From the NCBI GenBank assembly GCA_964369175.1, contig CAYJEM010000010.1:1-41039 (forward strand): a stretch of 41,039 nt of DNA. The letters run 5' to 3'. This DNA comes from Tannockella sp964369175 (GTDB lineage: Bacteria > Bacillota_I > Bacilli_A > Erysipelotrichales > Coprobacillaceae). The position numbers and the translations under genes are program-made. The notes beneath the pieces were generated by a model. That model did no database searches. It saw only the letters and a program-made list of their open reading frames with translations, and had not been told where the DNA came from. Every line of letters starts with the position of its first letter. Position 1 is the first letter of the stretch. Below, in pieces: positions 1-8,500 of this stretch.

Positions 1-48
1 ATAAATGAGTTGAAAAATCAAAAAACAACTATAGAAAGGGGTGTAGGT

Positions 49-915
49 ATGAAATTAAATTTTTTCAAAAAAAATAAAGTTGATAAGATCTGTGAAAAAG
101 CAGATAAATTATTAGGTAATAATAAGTGGGAAGAAGCAATTAAATTATATGAATCAGCGCTATCTATATTACCAAATCCAATAGAGAGTAATTATGCATA
201 TAATTGGCTTCAGGTTGTAATAGGAGATGTTTATTATGTCAATTCAGATTTAGATAATGCATTACTACATCTAACTAAAGCATATAAAAATAAAGAAAAA
301 AATGGATTTATGTTTTTAAGATTAGGACAAGTATACTTTGATTTAGGTGAAAAGGAAAAAGCAAAAGAATATCTAAAAGAGGCATTTCTTGCAGAAGGAA
401 ATGAACTGTTTTACGATGAAGATAACAAATATCTAGAACTTGCAATATGTGATCTTGTGTCAAAGAAAAAATCAAAATGGTTTGATTTGTCTGAAAGTAA
501 TCAACATATAGAAGATAATTACTTTAAATTAGATCGTTTGTATCTACAGAACAAATGGGATGAAATATATACAGCAAAAGTTGAAATTTACGATAGTTTG
601 CCAGAAGAATTAAGTCAAAATAGGATTGTATGGTTTTTGGCAAATGATATTTTAGAAGCGAGTATAGTTCTAAATAAGCTAGAAGAACTTGATCATTGGC
701 ATGCTTTACTTGTTCAAGCAAGTAAGTCGAGGATGACAAATGGAGAAAATGAAGTTTGGCAAGCATTGATTGAAATAAAAAAAGGGAATGTTACTAAAGG
801 GGAAGAATTATTAAATCAAGTTGTTAAAAAATATGGTATTAGACGAGTAAAGAATTTCTACCACCTTAATAATCAAGTGTATAAATATTATACAAAAGAA
901 ATAGATGAAATTTAA
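49..915 (+). CDS. TPR-repeat protein, possible toxin-island immunity/accessory protein
   Basis: 288-residue soluble protein with no signal peptide or membrane segment. The N-terminal half carries about three tetratricopeptide-type helical repeats: the NNKWEEAIKLYESAL region, a GDVYY.NSDLDNALLHL repeat and an LRLGQVYFDLGEKEKAKEYL repeat. The C-terminal half is helical and unassigned. I chose ATG 49 because an AAAGGGG-type ribosome binding site lies just upstream; an in-frame TTG at 10 has none. From family knowledge, TPR proteins with the repeat pattern GDxYF...LGDxxKAxxYLxxAF are common as small genes next to Rhs/WapA toxin loci, where they are suspected immunity or accessory proteins. Here it lies 1.6 kb upstream of a giant Rhs gene. 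The TPR assignment is firm; the immunity role is inference. No clear terminator follows it. Confidence 0.7.
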   Translation: MKLNFFKKNKVDKICEKADKLLGNNKWEEAIKLYESALSILPNPIESNYAYNWLQVVIGDVYYVNSDLDNALLHLTKAYKNKEKNGFMFLRLGQVYFDLGEKEKAKEYLKEAFLAEGNELFYDEDNKYLELAICDLVSKKKSKWFDLSESNQHIEDNYFKLDRLYLQNKWDEIYTAKVEIYDSLPEELSQNRIVWFLANDILEASIVLNKLEELDHWHALLVQASKSRMTNGENEVWQALIEIKKGNVTKGEELLNQVVKKYGIRRVKNFYHLNNQVYKYYTKEIDEI

Positions 916-987
916 ATTACTTTAAAATTTAATAGTATTTGTACTAATTTTCTTTTAAAACACAGATGAATTTAGAACTTTATCTAG

Positions 988-1107
988 TTTGATAGGAAAG
1001 CGGAGGCACTTGATAAATTAAACTATGGCATAAAGCATAGAAACACACTTAATGTGTGTAAGAATGCTAGGGAAATGATAAAGAAAATTGAAGGAGAAGA
1101 TGTATAA
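988..1107 (+). pseudogene. Headless 3' end of a lost gene
   Basis: A 39-codon open frame runs from just after a TAG at 985 to a TAA at 1105-1107 and contains no ATG, GTG or TTG start. It would encode a charged helical C-terminus (KAEALDKLNYGIKHRN ... AREMIKKIEGED). Its TAA shares its last base with the ATG of the following lipoprotein gene (TAATG), the usual geometry of translational coupling. This suggests that the lipoprotein gene was once second in an operon whose first gene lost its 5' part. The codon content looks coding, but the stretch is short. It could be chance; the stop-start overlap is the main argument. A small hairpin (ACACAC/GTGTGT, 1042-1058) lies inside it. Confidence 0.4.
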
Positions 1108-1631
1108 TGAAAAAGGTTTTAATGTTATGTTTATTAATGGTGTTAACAGGTTGTGCCACTATAGGTCCATCCACTAATTATCAACTTGATGTATTTCTAG
1201 AAAATTATTGTGCAGATAGAGAGTTAAGTTATGTGGGAAATGGTCTTATTTATGAAACTGATATTGAAAATATAGGGTATTATGGGATAGGTAAAGTATC
1301 GGGTGAAGATGGAGATTTTCTTATTTTCCTAATTCAAAATTTCCCAACTGAATTATACGAAACGGGTTTTAATCAGATAGGTCCATTGTTTGATATAGAT
1401 GGTAAGGAGTTTATGATTACTAATTTAGATGAAATATATGGAAATGGAAAAAATTACTACATATATATAGTTGATAGATATATATCATCAGCCAGTTACA
1501 ACGATGGAAATGTTGAAGTTGAAAATGTTAATTATGTTCTTAATGGGGAAGATAAAACTTTTTCCGTTATGAAATTTGAATTTGATAAAGAAGTTATATT
1601 TGATGAAAACTTATTAATACTAAATAATTAA
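1107..1631 (+). CDS. Small secreted lipoprotein of unknown function
   Basis: 174 residues. The N-terminus is a classical lipoprotein signal (MKK, a short hydrophobic stretch, lipobox LTGC with Cys16), so the mature protein should be lipid-anchored on the outer face of the membrane. The rest is acidic and rich in Tyr, Asn and Ile, predicted mostly beta, with no family I recognise. The ribosome binding site GAAGGAG lies 1091-1097. The start overlaps the stop of the headless remnant upstream. A strong terminator at 1667-1703 closes the unit. In this setting it could be a surface immunity lipoprotein or simply a cargo gene; nothing in the sequence decides. Confidence 0.75.
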   Translation: MKKVLMLCLLMVLTGCATIGPSTNYQLDVFLENYCADRELSYVGNGLIYETDIENIGYYGIGKVSGEDGDFLIFLIQNFPTELYETGFNQIGPLFDIDGKEFMITNLDEIYGNGKNYYIYIVDRYISSASYNDGNVEVENVNYVLNGEDKTFSVMKFEFDKEVIFDENLLILNN

Positions 1632-1666
1632 TAATGTTAAATAACTATGGTATTATGACAAAACTT

Positions 1667-1703
1667 GAGGCAAATAACGATTCGTTGTTTGTCTCTTTTA
1701 TCT
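1667..1703 (+). terminator. Rho-independent terminator
   Basis: A stem of about 14 pairs (GAGGCAAATAACGA against TCGTTGTTTGTCTC, including two G-U pairs) is followed by TTTTATCT. It ends the lipoprotein transcription unit and isolates the Rhs operon from upstream transcription. Confidence 0.85.
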
Positions 1704-1915
1704 ATAAAACGATATACAAGTTATTGAATTGTTGTCAGTAGCATACCAATGTATTGAATAATACTTTTTATTATAGTTTTTTTTGTATAAACTATATCTG
1801 TTTTATTGAAAAAATACTTAACTTGCAAGTGCATATATAGCTGTAACATTACTGTAATGGTAGTGTTTTTTTTGTGGTTTTGTATGTGTGATATTACAAG
1901 AAAGTAGGAAAAATG

Positions 1916-1949
1916 TTGTCGTTTGTGGGAAAAATTTGTCGTTTGTGGG
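1916..1949 (+). repeat. Two exact 14-base direct repeats upstream of the Rhs operon
   Basis: TTGTCGTTTGTGGG occurs at 1916-1929 and again at 1936-1949, a 20-base periodicity (about two helical turns). The core TGTGGGAAA recurs at about 2032-2040. Spacing and exactness suggest tandem binding sites for a regulator. No bound protein can be named from the sequence. Confidence 0.6.
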
Positions 1950-1996
1950 TGCAAAGTGGAAATGTAAGCAGTATAGGCATATGATGAGGATGTTAT

Positions 1997-2024
1997 GTTA
2001 CAAAGTATCTCACGATTTTGTAAC
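1997..2024. promoter_or_regulatory. Inverted repeat GTTACAAA-N12-TTTGTAAC
   Basis: Perfect 8-base arms, 12 bases apart, lie 30-80 bases before the first start codons of the Rhs operon. It could be an operator or an mRNA hairpin in the leader. There is no T-run, so it is not a simple terminator. Confidence 0.55.
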
Positions 2025-2053
2025 TGTAGTGTGTGGGAAAGTTGAAAAGGAAA

Positions 2054-2524
2054 ATGGAAAAAATTATTTATCAAAATCGGTATCTAACAATTAAGGTGAA
2101 GCATATGTTTATATTGTTATTACTGATTATTTTTTGTGTCGTATTTTTTAGTTTGCAAGATACAAAAAGCAAACAAGAAATATCACAACAACAAGCTAAA
2201 ATTGAAAATGTTGAAACTGTGTTACCTCAAAATATTCAATCACTTACAAAGTTATTAAATGATTCAAATATATGTAGTGAACAATGGTACCAAGATGTTG
2301 ATGACTTTATTTTAGGATTACAAGAACAAAATGAGTTATTAAAGAAAAATGATGAATCAAAACACCAACAACTTATATTCTATCATGAGCAGCTTATTAC
2401 AAACTTACAAGCATTTAAGGGTAATCAAACAAGTCAAGTAATTGATGATTTGGAAAATATATTTTTAGAATATATTGATTACTATAAAACAGTGTATGGA
2501 GGAGTAAATGATGAGGGAATATAG
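2054..2524 (+). CDS. Small membrane-anchored coiled-coil protein preceding the Rhs gene
   Basis: 156 residues from ATG 2054: a basic N-terminus, one membrane segment (MFILLLLIIFCVVFF), then a Gln/Asn-rich helical tail of about 115 residues, probably extracellular coiled coil. An alternative start at ATG 2105 has the better ribosome binding site (AAGGTG, 6 bases away) and would give 139 residues beginning directly with the membrane segment; I kept 2054 for its positive N-terminus. The 3' end overlaps the start of the giant Rhs gene by 17 bases, so the two are almost certainly co-translated. No known family recognised. Position suggests a membrane partner for export, assembly or tethering of the Rhs protein, which is inference. 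Confidence 0.65.
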   Translation: MEKIIYQNRYLTIKVKHMFILLLLIIFCVVFFSLQDTKSKQEISQQQAKIENVETVLPQNIQSLTKLLNDSNICSEQWYQDVDDFILGLQEQNELLKKNDESKHQQLIFYHEQLITNLQAFKGNQTSQVIDDLENIFLEYIDYYKTVYGGVNDEGI

Positions 2525-5500
2525 ACCAAGTTTTAAAAGAAGATTGTTAGCTGGGCTGTTAGCTTCAATAATGATATTTGAAGCATGTTCAGGGGTATTA
2601 GATGTTGCAGCTAGTGAAGTTCAAAAAATTGATACAGAAGAAACAACAGGGAAATATTATAATAGTGATATTACGGATGTTCAAGTTGAACAGCCAGTTA
2701 CTACTAACAATAGTGAAGTGCTAAAAAAAGAAGCAGTCGTAGATAAGCAAGAAGATAGCTTTCCTAAAGAAATGGAAGTTATTGATAAGCGTACAATAAA
2801 TTCTAAAACATATAAATTAGATGATGGTACATATGTCATGGAGTCGTATTTTGAGCCAATACATAAAGAGGTAAATGGTACATATGAAGATATTGATAAT
2901 ACGCTTATCAATGTTAGTCGTAATACTACACCAATATATAAAAATGTAGATGGTGGGTATCAGTTTACGGTTACAAAAGATACCATGCTATTTGATAACC
3001 TTAAAGGAAATCAAATAGAAATACAAAATAGTGATGCTTATTTAGATGTATATAGTGTAAATGAAAATGTTGTATTATATAGTGAAGCTTATAAAAATAT
3101 TGATATGGAATATCGTTTATCGGGTAGTGGGGTAAGTACTAATTTTTATATTAATGGACCTACAGATGTAAATACAATATCATACTCTATAAATAAAGGT
3201 GATTTGTTAGTTCAAGATAGTGAAGAGGCACTGTTATTTATAGATGAAGACAGTAATCAAATATTTAGTTATGAAAAGCCGATTTTACTTGATGAAAGTG
3301 GTAATAGCATTAAACCGATATTCCATTATTTAGAAAATAATGGAACAATTGAAGTATCTATTACATTTGATCAATCATGGCTATCAAGCCAAGAAAGAAC
3401 ATATCCAATAATTATGTCATCAAGAGCTATTGATGAATCATTAGAGATAAATGTTTCAACTTCTTATATTCGTTCGTTAAATCCAAATACTACAAGTCAG
3501 TATTATGATTTATATGTAGGATATGAAGATGGATCATCAAATGGTGGTTATCATGTTGGGGTTACTAGATCTTTTGTACATGTTGAAGGATTTGATATTG
3601 GTAGTGATAAAGAAATAGTTAGTGCAAAGCTTACAATGCATAAAAAGGTTAAATACCTTTCGCAGTGGAATGAAATCGAAGTTCTAAAAACAGATACATA
3701 TGTTAATCCAGCAACAGTAAAATGGTCAAATCAACCAACGAATCTTACAAGTTTAGGTGTAACAAACGTACGAAGTGATGGTGGTTGGCAAGATTTTGAT
3801 ATTACTTCGTATATACAAGATTTATATAATGGAAGTAATAAAACATTAATGTTGAAAGCAACAAATGAAAGTAGTGCATACACACCAAATATATTTTTAG
3901 GTGAAAGTAGCAACGGGCGTCCTAAAGTATCCATTACATATCGTGATGCATTTGATATCAATCCGGGACTAGAGATAGATACATTTGATAGTGAAATGCG
4001 AATATATTCTGTTCTAGATGAAGGGTTTAAGGCATTAAGTTTTGATGGAATTGCTAAGCCTGATGCTACAGTTATATATAATTTAGTAGAGCGTGGACAA
4101 GATACAGTTATAAATAGTGCTACCGTTACTGCAAGTACAAGTCGTTACTTTGTTGACCCAATATTTATTACAAATCAACTTCCAGATGTTCAAGTATATC
4201 AAGACAAAGATGTTAATTATACAACAGATTATATATATAAAGAAGCAATACCAGAATTTGATGTACCGTATGAATATATTGTTCAAGTAGAAACACCAAG
4301 TGAATTAAGTACTATTGATTTTCGAACTGATTCTTTTATTAAGTATAAAGTGAAGACTGGTGATAATCTAAAAAATATTGCAGCATACTATGGTTTAACC
4401 GTTGATGAAATAAAGTATGATAACAACCTTACAAATGACATAATCAAAGAGGATGATATATTACTATTACGTTTTAAAAAAGATAATCCAAAAGTAAGTA
4501 AAGATGTATATACACCACCAACTCGTACACTTGTATACGATGCAAAATATGTAAATCGTGGACCAAAGTGTTATGGTGGAGTATGTGAGGTTATAGACCC
4601 AGTAAATGCTACAACTGGTAATTATTATTATGAGGGTGTAGATTTTACAATTTATGATCAAGATATCTTTAATCTAAATCGTTATTATAATTCAACTGGA
4701 CCACAACTTTCTAATATGTTTGGTAATGGTTTTACTACTACTATTGAAAGCTATATTTCTTATGATAAAGATGGAAATATATTGTTTTTTCTAGGTGATG
4801 GAAAAATATATCAATTTGATAAAACACTTAGTGGTTATCTGTCAAAACCTCAAAATCAAATGGAAATAATGTATCAAGATAACAAAGCTACAATTATTGA
4901 TACAACAAGTGGGATAACTTATTATTTTGATAGCTTTGGTATGTTGGATTATATGGTATCAAGTCAAGGTTTACAAACAAAAATACAATATGATGATTAT
5001 GGACTTATTACATCAATACAAATAGGTGATAAAAGTATAGCGATATCATATAATGATGAAAAACTTGTACAAGATATTACTTTGCCTTCAGGAGATAAAG
5101 TATATTATACATATGATGAAAATAGAAATTTAATTTCATATAAAGATGTAAATGGAAATAGTATAAAATATGCATATGACGATAATAACTACCTAACGTC
5201 AGTGCAAGATAAAAATGGAAATACGATTACTACAAATATATATGATGATAGTGGACGTATTGTAAAACAAACGGATGGTAATGGCAATGTATCATCGATG
5301 CGATATGATACAAATTCAACAACGCTAGTCAATAGTGATGGAAGTATAGATGTATATACATTTAATGAAAATTATGACATTGTAAGTATTCAAGAAAATG
5401 GGATAATAACATCATCTTATACGTATGATGAAAATCGTAATATTACAACAATTACAAATAGAAATGGAAAAGTAGAGACATATACATATCAAGATAATAA

Positions 5501-8500
5501 AGTAGTGAAAGTAGATTATAGTGATGGAACCTTTGAAGAATACCGATATGATAGTCTAGGAAATGTTATTTATCATCGAGATAATGATGGTAATACTGTT
5601 GAAAATACTTATTCTGGTAAAAATTTAGTATCTACTAAAGATAATAAAAATCAACAGGTATCTTATCAATACGATGATATTGGTAGACTTTTAAAAGAAA
5701 CAGATATATTTGGAGTCAGCAAGGAATATACATATCAAAGTAATTTAGTATCATCAATAAGTCATACTAATGGTTTAATTGAATATTTCGAATACGATAC
5801 AAATGGTAACGTTCTAAAAGAAAGTGATAATCAAGGAAAAACAACGAGTTATGTATATGATAAAAGTGGTCAAGTAATTCAAAAGAACTATTATGATGGA
5901 ACGAATGAACAATGGGTGTATGATGCAAATGGAAATATTATATCATATAAAGATCGTATTGGTGGTATTACTACAAACACATATGATAAAAATAATAATC
6001 AAATACAAACTACAAAAGGGACAATTACTTTAAAAACAGAATATGATGAAGTAAATCGAGTTATAAAAGAAATAAATGAACTCGGACTTACTACAACATA
6101 TAAGTACGATGTGTATGATAATGTGATTTGTGAAATAGATGTTTATGGAAATGAGACAAAGTATAAATACGATGAATTTGGTAATGTTATTGAAACAGTC
6201 GATATATATGGTAATGTTGAAAGTAATGAGTATGATGGAAATAATCTTATAAAATCAATTTCTAAAGAAGGTCTTGTAACAACATACCAATATGATGATT
6301 TCAATCGTGAAATTAGTAAAACGAATCCAAATGGAACTATTGAAACAAAAGAGTATGAAAATAGTTTACTTGTTAAAGAAGTTGATCAAAGAGGAAAGAT
6401 TACTGAATATCGATATGATGAATACGGACGTAACGTTGAAACGATATTTACATCTACTGATGGAATAGAAACGAAAACACTTCAAAAATATGATCAATAT
6501 CAAAATGTTATTGAAAATAACAATAATGGAATTATTGTTACAACAAAATATGATGTTTATAATCAAGAAATAAGTTCTATTGATGCACTTGGTAATGTCA
6601 CTTCTAAAGAATATGATTTTGATGGCAATGTTATAAAAGAAGTTGATGCATTGAACAATACATCAACAACATCGTATGATGGGATGCAAAATGTACTTAC
6701 AGTAACTGACAAAAATGGAAATACTACGTCAAATGTTTATAATCCAAATGGTCAACGAATCCACGAAATTGATGCATTAAATAATGTAACAACAATTAAC
6801 TACAATAATTATGGACAAGTTGATGAAATGATTGATGCTACAAATGTAAAAACAGAATTTATATACGATAAATATGGAAATAACATTACTATTAAAATTG
6901 ATGGTAAGTTAGTTGAAGAAAAGCAATATGATAAATACGGAAGAACTATTTATACAAAAAATATTGAAAAGCAAGAACGTACTACATTTGACACATTTAA
7001 TCGCCCAACAGAAACAATTAATGAAAGATTAGGACTTACAAAATATACAGTCTATGATAAATACGGAAATATTATTGAAGAAAGTGATAACTTAGGAAGT
7101 AAAGTAGTTTATCACTATGATATGTATAACCAAAAAACAAAAGCGATTGATGCATATGGACGAGTTGAAACATATATCTATGGAAATGAAGGTGAACTTC
7201 TTGAAACACAAGCATTTGACGGAACAAAAAGTACATCGATGTACAATAATCATGGAAATGTTATCAAGGTAGTTGATGGAAGTGGCAGTGAAACAATCAA
7301 TACATATGATGCGATGCAGCGTGTGATAGAAACAAATACAGCTGGCAAAATTACAAAGTATGTATATGATGCAAGTAGTAATATTATCGAAGAAATTGAT
7401 GGAAATAATAATACAAGTACAAAAACACAATATGATGCAAATGGTAATCCAATTGTAACAATTGATGCATTAGGTAATGTTGTAAAAACAGAATATGATG
7501 CAAAAAATCAAGTCATTGCAACAATTGATGAAAATGGCAATCGTAGTGAAACACAATATGATACTTATGGAAATATCATCAAGGAAATTGATGCAATGGG
7601 TTCAAGTAAACAATATCAATATAATCAATTTGGATTATTGGCACTTGAAATCGATGAACGTGGTTTTGAAACAACATATGTTTATAATGAAGATTTATTA
7701 CTTGAAAGTGTTACAAATAGTATGGGACATACTGTTACATATACATATAATGAACATGGACAAAAAGTAAAAGAAACAAATCCAAATGGTGATGTTACAA
7801 CATATCAATACGATGACTATGGTAGAGAAACTAAAGTGACGTTACCAAGTGGAAAAGTCATGACTAAAGAATATGATCGCTTAGAAAATATCATCAAGGA
7901 AACAGATGGAAAAAATGTAACAATTCATAACTATGATAAATTAGGAAGATTAGTATCAACAACGAAAAATAATATTTTACAAATAAAAAATGTATATAAT
8001 CAATACAATCAAATTATTGAAACATATGATAGTGAAAACAATGTAATAAAAAACACTTATGATCAAAGTGGGCAAGTTGTACTTAGAGATGATAAAGGAA
8101 GTATTACAACAACACAATATGATATCTATGGAAATATTATTAAAGAAGTTCAAAATGAAACATACATAACAGAATATACATATGACCAGTTGCAACGAGT
8201 TGTAGAAACTAGAATTAATGGTATTACAACATTATATAATGAATATGATGCTTGTGGTAATGAAATTACTACAATTGAAAATGGTGTTATTAAAAAGACA
8301 ACATATGATAAAAACAATCGTATTAAAGAAGTATTACTACCTAGTACAACAAACAAAGAAGAATTTATTGTTATCCAAAGTGTTGAATATGATGCTAGTG
8401 GAAACCCTATTAAAATAACAGATGCAAATGGATATGTAGAAACAAAAAAATATGATGCTAATAATAATATTATTGAAGAAGTAAATAAAAATAATATTGT

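Larger units (their letters stand above)
1704..2053. other. 350-base leader region of the Rhs operon, no convincing gene
   Basis: This very AT-rich stretch between the terminator and the small membrane protein has no convincing coding frame. It holds the promoter of the Rhs operon (not resolved; candidate elements lie around 1800-1890), the 10-bp palindrome ACTTGCAAGT near 1820, a direct repeat at 1916-1949 and an inverted repeat at 1997-2024, described separately. An open frame of 68 codons at 1888-2094 looks spurious because it has no ribosome binding site and is built on the direct repeat. Confidence 0.6.

Noticed and set aside
1721..2074. Open frames on both strands in the Rhs leader (117 and 68 codons)
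   Set aside because: No ribosome binding site, low-complexity His/Tyr/Ile content, and overlap with regulatory repeats.
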